The translations under genes were made by a program, and so were the position numbers. A stretch of DNA of 64,000 nucleotides, taken from NCBI RefSeq assembly GCF_963678635.1, contig NC_087064.1, forward strand, positions 498,001-562,000. The letters run 5' to 3'. This document shows, one piece after another, positions 1 to 12,472 of the stretch. How positions within the stretch are numbered: position 1 is the first letter of the stretch; each line of letters begins with the position of its first letter. This DNA is from Symsagittifera roscoffensis (taxonomy: Eukaryota > Xenacoelomorpha > Acoela > Convolutidae). The notes beneath the pieces were generated by a model that saw nothing but the letters and a program-made list of their open reading frames with translations, was not told the origin of the DNA and ran no database searches.

Positions 1-3000
1 GTAGCAAATGTTCGCGAGAGCCTTCGGAGGTTTATCGTTGCACGAATGTTCGATTATTCGGTTGCACCACTCATCATCACTCAAGTGACACAGTAAAAAC
101 AACTCAATAACACGCAGGTCAAATAGTAGCGAATGTTCGCGAGAGCCTTCGGAGGTTTATCGTTGCACGAATGTTCGATTATTCGGTTGCACCACTCATC
201 ATCACTCAAGTGACACAGTAAAAACAACTCAATAACACGCAGGTCAAATAGTAGCGAATGTTCGCGAGAGCCTTCGGAGGTTTATCGTTGCACGAATGTT
301 CGATTATTCGGTTGCACCACTCATCATCACTCAAGTGACACAGAAAAAACAACTCAATAACACGCAGGTCAAATAAAAGCAAATGTCCGCGAGAGCCTTC
401 GGAGGTTTATCGTTGCACGAATGTTCGATTATTCGGTTGCACCACTCATCATCACTCAAGTGACACAGTAAAAACAACTCAATAACACGCAGGTCAAATA
501 GTAGCGAATGTTCGCGAGAGCCTTCGGAGGTTTATCGTTGCACGAATGTTCGATTATTCGGTTGCACCACTCATCATCACTCAAGTGACACAGTAAAAAC
601 AACTCAATAACACGCAGGTCAAATAGTAGCGAATGTTTACGAGAGACTTCGGAGGTTTATCGTTGCACGAATGTTCGATTATTCGGTTGCACCACTCATC
701 ATCACTCAAGTGACACAGTAAAAACAACTCAATAACACGCAGGTCAAATAGTAGCGAATGTTCGCGAGAGACTTCGGAGGTTTATAGTTGCACGAATGTT
801 CGATTATTCGGTTGCACCACTCATCATCACTCAAGTGACACAGTAAAAACAACTCCATAACACGCAGGTCAAATAGTAGCGAATGTTTGCGAGAGACTTC
901 GGAGGTTTATCGTTGCACGAATGTTCGATTATTCGGTTGCACCACTCATCATCACTGTCAAGTGACACAGAAAAAACAACTCAATAACACGCAGGTCAAA
1001 TAGTAGCAAATGTTCGCGAGAGCCTTCGGAGGTTTATCGTTGCACGAATGTTCGATTATTCGGTTGCACCACTCATCATCACTCAAGTGACACAGTAAAA
1101 ACAACTCAAAAACACGCAGGTCAAATAGTAGCGAATGTTCGCGAGAGACTTCGGAGGTTTATCGTTGCACGAATGTTCGATTATTCGGTTGCACCACTCA
1201 TCATCACTCAAGTGACACAGTAAAAACAACTCAATAACACGCAGGTCAAATAGTAGCGAATGTTTGCGAGAGACTTCGGAGGTTTATCGTTGCACGAATG
1301 TTCGATTATTCGGTTGCACCACTCATCATCACTCAAGTGACACAGTAAAAACAACTCAATAACACGCAGGTCAAATAGTAGCGAATGTTCGCGAGAGACT
1401 TCGGAGGTTTATCGTTGCACGAATGTTCGATTATTCGGTTGCACCACTCATCATCACTCAAGTGACACAGTAAAAACAACTCAATAACACGCAGGTCCAA
1501 TAGTAGCGAATGTTTGCGAGAGACTTCGGAGGTTTATCGTTGCACGAATATTCGATTATTCGGTTGCACCACTCATCATCACTGTCAAAGGACACAGAAA
1601 AAACAACTCAATAACACGCAGGTCAAATAGTAGCAAATGTTCGCGAGAGCCTTCGGAGGTTTATCGTTGCACGAATGTTCGATTATTCGGTTGCACCACT
1701 CATCATCACTCAAGTGACACAGTAAAAACAACTCAATAACACGCAGGTCAAATAGTAGCGAATGTTCGCGAGAGCCTTCGGAGGTTTATCGTTGCACGAA
1801 TGTTCGATTATTCGGTTGCACCACTCATCATCACTCAAGTGACACAGTAAAAACAACTCAATAACACGCAGGTCAAATAGTAGCGAATGTTCGCGAGAGC
1901 CTTCGGAGGTTTATCGTTGCACGAATGTTCGATTATTCGGTTGCACCACTCATCATCACTCAAGTGACACAGAAAAAACAACTCAATAACACGCAGGTCA
2001 AATAGTAGCAAATGTCCGCGAGAGCCTTCGGAGGTTTATCGTTGCACGAATGTTCGATTATTCGGTTGCACCACTCATCATCACTCAAGTGACACAGTAA
2101 AAACAACTCAATAACACGCAGGTCAAATAGTAGCGAATGTTCGCGAGAGCCTTCGGAGGTTTATCGTTGCACGAATGTTCGATTATTCGGTTGCACCACT
2201 CATCATCACTCAAGTGACACAGTAAAAACAACTCAATAACACGCAGGTCAAATAGTAGCGAATGTTTACGAGAGACTTCGGAGGTTTATCGTTGCACGAA
2301 TGTTCGATTATTCGGTTGCACCACTCATCATCACTCAAGTGACACAGTAAAAACAACTCAATAACACGCAGGTCAAATAGTAGCGAATGTTCGCGAGAGA
2401 CTTCGGAGGTTTATAGTTGCACGAATGTTCGATTATTCGGTTGCACCACTCATCATCACTCAAGTGACACAGTAAAAACAACTCCATAACACGCAGGTCA
2501 AATAGTAGCGAATGTTTGCGAGAGACTTCGGAGGTTTATCGTTGCACGAATGTTCGATTATTCGGTTGCACCACTCATCATCACTGTCAAGTGACACAGA
2601 AAAAACAACTCAATAACACGCAGGTCAAATAGTAGCAAATGTTCGCGAGAGCCTTCGGAGGTTTATCGTTGCACGAATGTTCGATTATTCGGTTGCACCA
2701 CTCATCATCACTCAAGTGACACAGTAAAAACAACTCAAAAACACGCAGGTCAAATAGTAGCGAATGTTCGCGAGAGACTTCGGAGGTTTATCGTTGCACG
2801 AATGTTCGATTATTCGGTTGCACCACTCATCATCACTCAAGTGACACAGTAAAAACAACTCAATAACACGCAGGTCAAATAGTAGCGAATGTTTGCGAGA
2901 GACTTCGGAGGTTTATCGTTGCACGAATGTTCGATTATTCGGTTGCACCACTCATCATCACTCAAGTGACACAGTAAAAACAACTCAATAACACGCAGGT

Positions 3001-3258
3001 CAAATAGTAGCGAATGTTCGCGAGAGACTTCGGAGGTTTATCGTTGCACGAATGTTCGATTATTCGGTTGCAACACTCATCATCACTCAAGTGACACAGT
3101 AAAAACAACTCAATAACACGCAGGTCCAATAGTAGCGAATGTTTGCGAGAGACTTCGGAGGTTTATCGTTGCACGAATATTCGATTATTCGGTTGCACCA
3201 CTCATCATCACTGTCAAAGGACACAGAAAAAACAACTCAATAACACGCAGGTCAAATA
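1..3258. repeat. Higher-order repeat (13 units, 1629 bp) within the satellite
   Basis: Variant units recur in the same order with a 1629 bp offset. The CTCAAAAACACGC variant is at about 1105 and 2734, the unit start GTAGCAAATG at 1, 1630 and 3259, and the TTATAGTTGC, GGTCCAATAG and CGAATATTCG variants repeat likewise. Bases 1-1629 and 1630-3258 are thus two copies of a 13-unit block. From 3259 the register jumps by about eight units, as expected of unequal exchange. Confidence 0.9.
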
Positions 3259-5176
3259 GTAGCAAATGTTCGCGAGAGCCTTCGGAGGTTTATCGTTGCA
3301 CGAATGTTCGATTATTCGGTTGCACCACTCATCATCACTCAAGTGACACAGTAAAAACAACTCAAAAACACGCAGGTCAAATAGTAGCGAATGTTCGCGA
3401 GAGACTTCGGAGGTTTATCGTTGCACGAATGTTCGATTATTCGGTTGCACCACTCATCATCACTCAAGTGACACAGTAAAAACAACTCAATAACACGCAG
3501 GTCAAATAGTAGCGAATGTTTGCGAGAGACTTCGGAGGTTCACGTTGCACGAATGTTCGATTATTCGGTTGCACCACTCATCATCACTCAAGTGACACAG
3601 TAAAAACAACTCAATAACACGCAGGTCAAATAGTAGCGAATGTTCGCGAGAGACTTCGGAGGTTTATCGTTGCACGAATGTTCGATTATTCGGTTGCACC
3701 ACTCATCATCACTCAAGTGACACAGTAAAAACAACTCAATAACACGCAGGTCCAATAGTAGCGAATGTTTGCGAGAGACTTCGGAGGTTTATCGTTGCAC
3801 GAATATTCGATTATTCGGTTGCACCACTCATCATCACTGTCAAAGGACACAGAAAAAACAACTCAATAACACGCAGGTCAAATAGTAGCAAATGTTCGCG
3901 AGAGCCTTCGGAGGTTTATCGTTGCACGAATGTTCGATTATTCGGTTGCACCACTCATCATCACTCAAGTGACACAGTAAAAACAACTCAATAACACGCA
4001 GGTCAAATAGTAGCGAATGTTCGCGAGAGACTTCGGAGGTTTATCGTTGCACGAATGTTCGATTATTCGGTTGCACCACTCATCATCACTCAAGTGACAC
4101 AGTAAAAACAACTCAATAACACGCAGGTCAAATAGTAGCGAATGTTCGCGAGAGCCTTCGGAGGTTTATCGTTGCACGAATGTTCGATTATTCGGTTGCA
4201 CCACTCATCATCACTCAAGTGACACAGTAAAAACAACTCAATAACACGCAGGTCAAATAGTAGCGAATGTTTGCGAGAGACTTCGGAGGTTTATCGTTGC
4301 ACGAATGTTCGATTATTCGGTTGCACCACTCATCATCACTCAAGTGACACAGTAAAAACAACTCAATAACACGCGGGTCAAATAGTAGCGAATGTTCGCG
4401 AGAGACTTCGGAGGTTTATCGTTGCACGAATGTTCGATTATTCGGTTGCACCACTCATCATCACTCAAGTGACACAGTAGAAACAACTCAATAACACGCA
4501 GGTCAAATAGTAGCGAATGTTCGCGAGAGCCTTCGGAGGTTTATCGTTGCACGAATGTTCGATTATTCGGTTGCACCACTCATCATCACTGTCAAGTGAC
4601 ACAGAAAAAACAACTCAATAACACGCAGGTCAAATAGTAGCAAATAATCGCGAGAGCCTTCGGAGGTTTATCGTTGCACGAATGTTCGATTATTCGGTTG
4701 CACCACTCATCATCACTCAAGTGACACCGTAAAAACAACTCAATAACACGCAGGTCAAATAGTAGCGAATGTTCGCGAGAGACTTCGGAGGTTTATCGTT
4801 GCACGAATGTTCGATTATTCGGTTGCACCACTCATCATCACTGTCAAGTGACACAGAAAAAACAACTCAATAACACGCAGGTCAAATAGTAGCAAATGTT
4901 CGCGAGAGCCTTCGGAGGTTTATCGTTGCACGAATGTTCGATTATTCGGTTGCACCACTCATCATCACTCAAGTGACACAGTAAAAACAACTCAATAACA
5001 CGCAGGTCAAATAGTAGCGAATGTTCGCGAGAGCCTTCGGAGGTTTATCGTTGCACGAATGTTCGATTATTCGGTTGCACCACTCATCATCACTCAAGTG
5101 ACACAGTAAAAACAACTCAATAACACGCAGGTCAAATAGTAGCGAATGTTTGCGAGAGACTTCGGAGGTTTATCGA
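1..5176. repeat. 125 bp tandem satellite array
   Basis: About 41 head-to-tail units of 125 bp, each starting near GTAGCGAATGTTCGCGAGAG and ending near AACACGCAGGTCAAATA. Units differ at a few diagnostic positions: TTCGCG/TTTGCG/TTTACG, GAGCCTTCGG/GAGACTTCGG, CTCAATAAC/CTCAAAAAC, and a CTGTCAAG variant that is 2 bp longer. The array starts before the window and stops abruptly at about 5176 inside a unit (after GGAGGTTTATCG). No conserved ORF is present. The low divergence implies ongoing homogenisation. Confidence 0.98.
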
Positions 5177-5826
5177 GAAGTTCTACTTCGCGAACAAGTG
5201 AGACAACGGCAAAAAAGTAAAAGTGAAAGAACTGAGACTTATTAAAAACTCTGCTGTATGCCGTAATCGATCCCTCGATCTCGAGTCATACGTCTTATAA
5301 TCTGCGCCATGGTCACTTGAAAATGATTAAGATATATAATGCTATGCAGAAAAAATAAACCCAATTCAATTCATTGATGCAAGTGACATCAAATAAATGA
5401 GCTTCTTTACTCGCGACTTGAGTTGCAAAAAACGCTCGCATGTGTAATGATCTGTTAAAATGGGCTGACTTGAGTAATGCTCTGAGCATAGGTAATGATC
5501 TTTATCGGGCACGTTGTGTTGTTTTTTTTTTGTTTTGATAGGCAGTCGGAAAAAAACCATGAGCATGCAAAACTCAGTTCGTTGCACATGTTAACCTTAG
5601 TGAGGTTCAGTATAGAATGGAACTTTGGAATCCAGTTGAAAGTCTCAAAACCCATAAAATAATCGAAACTTTTAATGGATTTTGATAATCGATAATATCA
5701 TTTCTGTGATCACATAACGGGTCCAAAGAAGTCAAAACATATCCATTTAAACATTGAATTCAAAGCATATTACTTTACATCAATAATCAAACGGGGGTAA
5801 ATAAACGGAATTCCAGAGAAACCAAT
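5177..5826. other. Intergenic sequence between satellite and RPS15
   Basis: AT-rich unique-looking sequence that includes the RPS15 3' flank (the gene reads leftwards). I see no ORF with protein-like composition, no RNA gene and no clear AATAAA on the gene strand close to the stop codon. The boundary with the satellite at about 5176 has no obvious target duplication. Confidence 0.5.
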
Positions 5827-8691
5827 CTACTTCAATGGAATAAACCGCGACGAGTGGGTGGCACCGATACCGGGTCGTCCGTGCTTAACCGGTTTGTACG
5901 TCATGCTGAATTCTCCGAGGTAGTGACTGATCATTTCGGCTTTGATCTCCACCTGTAAAAAAACCTTCAGGTGAATTTCTGCTAGTTGACAATTTAAGCC
6001 TTTCAATTAAATAAAACTCAATAAAAGTAATATTTCTGATGGGATAATTTAACACAAGCTTGCATATATTCTTTAAAACATTTTAAAATCAAAACATAAT
6101 GAGCTATCTGGATAAGTTTTTGATTAATTGTTCAATTGGACCATAAGCCTCGCCTGAAAGAAGACACAATTTCACAATTTTTTATTTAGCCACAGTTGAT
6201 AGCAATATGCTTATCCATAATAACAAAAACAGTGACTAAAAGTTCATTAAATAACCAAAACAAAAAATCCAAAATCAGAAAATATGTATAGTAAATGCTT
6301 TTGAGCAAAAAAACTGCAGCTAATTTCATCAAGTAAACTCCTGCAAACAGGGGGAAACATTAAAATTGCAGAGGCGAAGCGGAGCTTCGCACACTTGCTA
6401 CACAACAAAAACACAAGTCGAAAAAGAAATCAAAACACTGAAATAAAAACTAGGTCTACCAAAATTTAAAAATTTCTATGTCTCGATAGAAGTTCCTTCT
6501 AGGCAACCATGCCAGACATTTGAATATCGACTCAGCAACGGAACAAAACTTACTAAGACGAAACAAAGCCTACAATCTGCGCAGAAACAAATTGGGCCGA
6601 AAACGAAAGACTTTACTTTTAAAATCTTTCAAGTTTTGAGTCCCTCCTAAAATTACAATGACTAACATTTGGACTTGCAACTACAATGAAAGTTGGTAAC
6701 AGCGTAAGCAAAAGCCTTGATATGGCAACTAAGCGACAAAACTTAAGCACACAGACTAAAGTCCTGCAATTCAATTTATACCAGACTTTTTTTCAATTGC
6801 ATACATATTTAGAAAAAAAACATCCGGCCGAGACGCGAGCAGCATAACTTAGGGTGCAAGCACGACGGCGTTACCTCTAGATCAAAATGGAAGTAATCTG
6901 TTTTTTTATTATAAAGGTGCCCTCACTATCCTGAACATCTTACACATCCCATACTACCAGCAAACAGTAGACCTTATACTATTCTCAAAAATAGTAAATG
7001 GCTTCTACTAAATGACTTTTCCAATAACATTAGCACCCGATCTTGCTCAACCACGCTCAGTACCCGTAGTCAGGGGCGGACTTTCAAAAAAAATTCGAAA
7101 ATTTTGACGAACTTTTTTTGTAGTTACACCAACCAAATTATTTTTCTGAGCTCTCCTAAAGCGCTGAAGAGACGCTGTTTTGGCCAAACTTTCTGCGCCC
7201 AGGCAAATTATTGAAAAAAAAACAGGTCAAAAAAGACGTTTTTGGGCACTGTTTGGAAAATTTTGACGAAAAAAATTGCGTTTTTTCGGCGCGCGCTCCC
7301 CCTCAGAGTTTGTATATATCGGCACCAAAGGCGCCCTTAGAAAAATTTTGGGGTCGGTCGGCTAAAAACGGATTTGTTAAAAAGTATCATAGGGGCTAAA
7401 AACGGTTTTGTTTTTAGTCGGTCGGCTAAAAACGGATTTGTTAAAAAGTATCGTCCCCCCCCCTTAAATCCGCCCCTGCCCGTAGTGGTTCCAGATTTGC
7501 TTAATTGCTTTAGACCAACCAAGACTTGTGCGGAGCAGAACTACTGGTATCGTAGCCTACGTCTTGTAAACCTGATACTAGAGGTCAATATTTTCTACAC
7601 GACAGGAATCAAAACATTCCTGTATTGAACATTTGTGGCCCATTTCCAACTCCACTTTAATAAATACCACACAAGCACCTGGAAGATGTTTTGTGACGGT
7701 ACTAACTGAAGACTGTTAACGAACTGAACTCATCTTTTTATTAGGGGAACCCCTTGCGGTCGACCGCAAAATCTACACAAATTATAATAATTATAATGTT
7801 CAAATAAAATTTATTAAAACAGCAATAACATATTTAATTTAAAAAAACTATTTTAAAAGCGTCTTTTTTTCTTCACAGATCATCAATTTTGTACAAGGAG
7901 GCGGAGCAGCGCTTCGCAATTAGTAGCAACAACACAATTCTAGAGAATATGAGTCTACCTCACTAACCACCATTAATGACCGTCAAAAACCAGCCCCAAA
8001 TAAAGCAGAGAACAGATGCGAGTTAAGTTAGAGTTAATGCGAGTAAATAAACACTTTTATTTGCGAGTTAAGTTAGAAAAAAGAAGCTAATCAGACCTCG
8101 CGAGCTCGCTAAGTTAATCAGACAATGAATGATTTTTTCTCATAATTTTGTGGGCGCTAAATCACTTGAAAAAAAATATGGTTAAAATATGGAAAAAAAA
8201 CTGTACGAAGTTGCTTTAAAAATTGGCCTAAAATACACAAGTCCAGATGCGTCTTGTGGACAAAGTTTTTTACTGGTAAAAAAAAAGTCTAGTACCCTAT
8301 TGCAATACCCTTGCTTATCGCAAAGGTAATAACAACTAATTCCCAAATAAAAATAATTTCATCCAATTAATACCTGATTGTACAACTTTCCATTGTAGAC
8401 ACCAACAATCGATCCAACCATTTCCGGAATAATTGTCATATCTCGCAGATGAGTCTTGACGGGAGCTGGTTTCTCGTCGGGCTTGGTGTTCTTTTTAGCC
8501 TTCCTCAGTTTCTTCAGCAGATTCGTATACTGACGTTGCTTGGATCCCCTCAACATCTTTCTGCGTTGTCGGTATCCGAACAATTGAGACAACTGCTCCT
8601 GTTTCATTTGAAGGAGGGCATCTAAGTCTACTCCTCGGTATGTATACTTCCTGAAGGTTCGTCTTTGTCGCACAACGGGAGCATCAGACAT
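5827..8691 (-). CDS. RPS15: 40S ribosomal protein S15 (uS19), two coding exons
   Basis: Structural protein of the small ribosomal subunit head, uS19 family. Exon 1 is 8691-8374 (106 codons from ATG at 8691-8689). Exon 2 is 5952-5827 (41 codons plus TAG). The intron is phase 0 with GT at 8373-8372 and AG at 5954-5953. The joined product is 147 aa, the normal animal length. Family hallmarks are visible: [14 protein letters not shown] near the N-terminus, the basic KKLRKAKK stretch, VKTHLRDM, and the C-terminal tail [17 protein letters not shown], known to reach toward the decoding site. The frame is intact and conserved, so this looks like a functional gene, not a processed pseudogene. A TTGCATTTCAG acceptor-like sequence ends 19-20 bases upstream of the ATG, so the 5' UTR may contain another intron. 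Confidence 0.97.
5953..8373 (-). other. RPS15 intron 1
   Basis: A 2421 bp AT-rich intron, long for a ribosomal protein gene, enlarged partly by the hAT-type MITE at 7071-7478. Short GC-rich stretches around 6363-6400 and 7898-7930 share a GCGGAGC...GCTTCGCA pattern and may be a dispersed repeat. I looked for box C/D or H/ACA snoRNA signatures, common in such introns, and could not make a convincing call by eye. Confidence 0.8.
7071..7478. mobile_element. hAT-superfamily MITE in the RPS15 intron
   Basis: A 408 bp element with terminal inverted repeats CAGGGGCGGACTTTC (left) and CAGGGGCGGATTTAA (right, reverse complement). It is flanked on both sides by an exact 8 bp duplication, CCCGTAGT (7063-7070 and 7479-7486). 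An 8 bp duplication and CAGGGG termini are the signature of hAT transposons. It has no transposase. Internally a block of about 37 bp (GGTCGGTCGGCTAAAAACGG...) is repeated directly at about 7352 and 7417, and a C-run precedes the right end. Confidence 0.92.
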
Positions 8692-9129
8692 TTTCGCGAA
8701 TCAGACAAGTCTGAAATGCAACTTAATGACAGATAGTTTTACAGTTCATTCACACATCTCTTGCTTAAAAGAGATAGACACCAGTTAGTAACGTGAGGCA
8801 AATACTTCTAATATCTACCCACATAAAAATACCACCACATAATATTCCTCCAGGCTCCACATTGTAAGAGTCGCTCACTCTAGTCCCATATGAGATTAAG
8901 AAAACGAGGCCCTATAACCACTACCTCATTGTCTTTTTATTTAAAAAAAAAAGTTGCAAAAGGGGACCTTCCGTTTAGTTACGGTCAATGCACCGGCTGG
9001 ATACGGTTATGCCAGCGTTATAAAAATGCATATATATCAGCAAAGTGTATCAATGAAGTCACATATCAGCATTAAATGCATCGTATTAATTTATCTTTAC
9101 CGTCCCTCCTCTACAATAGCGCTTCGTGT
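8692..9129. other. RPS15 upstream region and left flank of the LINE
   Basis: This should contain the RPS15 5' UTR and promoter, which read leftwards. On the minus strand a pyrimidine run (CTCTTTT at about 8775-8769) could belong to a TOP-type start, but the transcription start cannot be fixed. The rest is AT-rich with no recognisable gene; the 5' boundary of the adjacent LINE is not sharply defined. Confidence 0.4.
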
Positions 9130-9302
9130 TAGATGAAACAAGCCAGGAAAATATGGAACAACGTAATCACAGCTTCATTGAAAGTTCGCGTGCCTTGCAC
9201 TCCGGAGAAAATCACAAGGAGAAAATCAAAATCAGGAATTTCGAGCTGTTCAATGATGGGAAAAAAGAGATGATAGAAGCGGAACAAGCAGATGATGCTT
9301 GA

Positions 9303-10160
9303 CTAGGCTTTCTCAACATCCTGCAAATGAATGTAAGAAGTCTCATAAATCTCGAACGACGAATGAAGTTTGCAAATGCTATAGCAACATCAAACTATGA
9401 CATAATATGTCTCTGCGAGACTTGGTTAAATGAAATACTTTTGACCTTCTGATTACCTTAATCATCTGAACTAATGCTAAATGAATACAGTATTTATAGA
9501 TCAGAACGACAAACAGCCAAAGATCAAAATTTGCATGGTGGAGTACTAATGGCAGTGAAACAAACATTTTCATCTAAATTATTGCCAAATAAGCAACCTG
9601 AATGTTGTTTAACTTGCAGCATCCAAATAAACGATAAGCTAATTATTGTCTGCTGTTTTTACAATCCACCTTCGAGCAGCAAATATCGCTATTGTCTGGG
9701 CGATTTCGCACAAATATTAAATGAAATCGAGAAATCAAATCAATCAACTGCAACAATTATTTGCGGAGATGTAAATTTTCCAAATGCAAACTGGATTGAC
9801 TATAGTAGCAAGGAAAATGAAGAAAACTCAATAATTGAACTAATCGAGCAACATCAGTTCGAACAGGCAATAGATTTTCCAACTTGTGGCAAAAACACCC
9901 TAGACATTACATTATTCAAAAATTGTCACATTCATGCGACTCCTGGCGAAAATTTCTCAAAAATTTACAATTGCTCCGACCACAAAGCAATCAGCATTCT
10001 AATTGAATGTCCTCACCATGAGGTAAAAGTCGCTATTGAAAACTTTCGAAGCTTCGGTAGCGTGGACTATAACGAAATCAAGAAATCAATACTAAGTGAG
10101 CCTTTCTCACCAGTATGTCACACAAACATCAACAGAATGTGCGAGGAACTTTACGACTAA
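9303..10160 (+). pseudogene. LINE AP-endonuclease domain, broken
   Basis: Encodes the apurinic/apyrimidinic-type endonuclease that nicks target DNA. Motifs in order are NVRSL, CLCETWLNE, YRSER...GGVLMAV, ICGDVNFPNANW (GDxN), TLDITL and SDHKAI. The first open stretch (9303-9449) and the second (from the ATG at 9474) are in the same frame, separated by two stop codons around 9450-9458. A further in-frame TAA at 10158-10160 separates it from the RT part. The catalytic residues expected of the family are otherwise largely retained, so decay is recent or mild. Confidence 0.88.
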
Positions 10161-11825
10161 TTGGAAAATTTGGTAAACCAACATGTGCCTGGAAGAACGA
10201 GACGTCGCCAATCACTTCCCCCATGGGTTACGCCAAGTACCTCAAACCTCATGAACAAACTGCGAACACAAACTAGAATATACAAATTGAAACCTACAAG
10301 CTACCGCAGAAATCTCATTCTATCTCTAAATAAAATGGTGGAAGAAGCAGTAGAGGAAGTTAGAGTAAACTATCAGGAAAACTTGATGTCCTCTCAAAAC
10401 ACACATTTAATTTTCAAACACTTTAAGAGTCTGAAAAAATCAGAAACTCTCCCAAAGACTATGATCAAGGACGAAATAGCTGTTACCAAAGCCAAAGAAA
10501 AAGTGAACTTTTTGAATGAATATTTTCACTCTGTCTTTTCGCCCAAATCAAGCTTCAACCTCAGTGATATGAAGTGCGAAAACACGATATTGAGTAACTT
10601 CAGTATCTCAAAAACATATTTGAACCAAATTATAACAGAGCTGGACATAACAAAATCGCGGGGCCCAGATGGATTCCCACCAATTTTCTTCCAGCGAACG
10701 GCCAGAGAAATGACCACAGTTTTGCATTGCGTTTTTAAAAACATCAAGAGCGTAAGGAAAATACCAGATAAATGGAAAGTTGCGGCTGTGTCGCCTATTT
10801 ACAAGAAAGGTGACAAACGACTAATGGAAAACTACCGGCCAGTGTCACTCCTAAATATCATGAGTAAACTCCTGGAAAAATGCTTGTATCCAGCGTTGTA
10901 TGACCATTTCATTAAATTTCTCACAAGAAGTCAGCACGGTTTTGTTAAAAACCGTTCAGTTGTTACAAACATGTTATCTTTCTTGAAAGAAATCTACGAA
11001 GCTATTGACAAGAACGCTGAAAACCATGTGATCGCATTCTATACCGACTTCTCTAAGGCATTCGACAAAGTCCCACATTATGAACTACTAAAGAAAATGA
11101 GCAACATTGGAGTTGGAGGCTGTTTCCTTGAAATAATCGCAGACTATCTCAGCAACAGGAAACAATTTGTTCGTGCTGACAATTTCTCATCAGAAACTTT
11201 AGAAATTACAAGTGGCGTACCACAAGGATCGTTGATTGGTCCATTATTCTTCTGTATCTTCATAAATGATCTTCCTGAAGTATTGAAATTTAGTGACCCA
11301 TTTATCTTTGCAGACGACCTAAAATTACTAGCATTGAATGTAGACACAAAGGACATCCAGCAGGACCTAAAAAGCGTTGAAAACTGGGTAGACAAAAACA
11401 AGATGAGTCTGGCACTGGACAAATGTTTTAAAGTCGAATTTAGAGGAAATCAACACGAATTCATTCTTTGTGAAACAGCAGTGGAAAGCTCGAATGTGAT
11501 AAAGGATCTAGGAATACATGTGTCTAAACATTTAACATGGACAACCCATATTGACTCAAGAATATCGAAAGCGAATAAAACGTTCTATTGCATCCGCAGA
11601 AACTTAGAATTCAAAGTCAAAATGCGCATAAAACTTGGTCTGTACAAATCCTTAATACTTCCTGTTCTAACGTATGGTCTAATTATTTGCAATATCTCGA
11701 GAAGCGACTTAGGGAGATTAGAAAGGTTCCAAAAGAAAGTCTTAGAATGGATCACGGGAAACAATTCTGACTATACAGAGCAGCTGAGTTTGTTAAACAT
11801 CCCGCCTCTTGCGTTGTTTCTCTAG
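10161..11825 (+). pseudogene. LINE reverse transcriptase domain
   Basis: An open frame of 554 codons continuing directly, in frame, from the endonuclease after the TAA at 10158. RT motifs are visible: NYRPVSLLNIMSKLLEKCL, QHGFVKNRSVVTNM, FYTDFSKAFDKVPH (motif A Asp), SGVPQGSLIGPLFF (motif B), and FIFADDLKLL (motif C, F-ADD). All palm motifs appear intact. It ends at a TAG (11823-11825) after which the same frame continues. Confidence 0.92.
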
Positions 11826-12161
11826 CTGAACGAGTTACTGATGATGGCGAAATTCATGCATGAAGAAAACGATCACATTATGCTCCCAGCAAAAATTGAA
11901 TATCCAGGAAGAACGAAAGAAATGTTCAACCTAAACAAGACCAGAACTGAAAAAGCTAGAGGAGAGTGTACATTCAGGACGTGCCGTCTAATAAACCGAC
12001 TAAATCAGAAAATTGAATTTCGAGAAATGCGAGGCTTAAAGCGAAGATTGATACAGACGATGTGGAAGTTTTTCGACGATCAATTCTCAGAACAAAACAA
12101 GTGCACATGGGTCCTCTTTTGTGACTGCAACATGTGCCGAAATAACTGGACAAAATTTTGA
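11826..12161 (+). pseudogene. LINE ORF2 C-terminal tail
   Basis: Same frame as the RT above, open to TGA at 12159-12161. Basic and arginine-rich, with a terminal Cys cluster (CDCNMC). This is where CR1/Jockey-type ORF2 proteins end. The preceding TAG is therefore a decay mutation and not the natural terminus. Confidence 0.7.
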
Positions 12162-12226
12162 GAACTTTGGGGATATCATCCCATCAGTATCCTACTGAAA
12201 ATTCACAACAACAACAACAACAACTC

Positions 12227-12472
12227 CTCGTTTCTGTTAACCAGAGGCTTTTTCCGCTTGATATGCAAGGCTTCTAAAGTCAAAAGTTTAGAGGTCTCTG
12301 GCTGTGTCTATAATCTTCACTTCGCCTTTCTCAAGAGCAGAACCACCTGTCTGTAAGTGCTCCCCAACTGGATTACTGATTGTGGAATGGTTGCTCAGTC
12401 TTGTGGCAAGTTGGCGGGTAGTAGATTGGCATCTTGAACATTCCATTTGGTACACCACATTACTGCGAACAT
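12227..12472 (-). pseudogene. Penelope-like element fragment (GIY-YIG C-terminal region)
   Basis: Read on the minus strand, the region gives SNVVYQMECSRCQ, TTRQLATRLSNH, PVGEHLQTGG, KIIDTA and, in another frame, LEALHIKRKKPLVNRNEE. That succession is the end of the GIY-YIG endonuclease module of Penelope-like retroelements. The stretch equivalent to the YIG core appears deleted between CQ and TTRQ, and one frameshift is present. It is cut on the right by the TGTAACATTCG repeat at 12473 and abuts the (CAA)n tail of the LINE on the left. Non-functional remnant. Confidence 0.8.

Larger units (their letters stand above)
9130..12226 (+). mobile_element. Decayed non-LTR retrotransposon (CR1/L2/Jockey-like)
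   Basis: Contains an AP-type endonuclease followed by a reverse transcriptase in one frame interrupted by several stops, then a short 3' UTR ending in (CAA)n at about 12206-12224. There is no RNase H. Order and motifs fit the CR1/L2/Jockey assemblage; I cannot resolve the clade by eye. The 5' end is uncertain: possible ORF1-tail sequence lies at 9130-9302. No target duplication was found. Confidence 0.85.

Noticed and set aside
1-5176. CRISPR array
   Set aside because: The whole 125 bp unit repeats, with no unique spacers between conserved repeats, and the sequence context is eukaryotic. It is a satellite.
5366-5655. Small minus-strand ORFs near 5.5 kb
   Set aside because: Low complexity, overlapping, no family resemblance, and they lie in the RPS15 3' flank.
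5953-8373. Intronic snoRNA in RPS15
   Set aside because: No paired C/D or H/ACA boxes with flanking stems could be recognised by eye. A covariance search would be needed.
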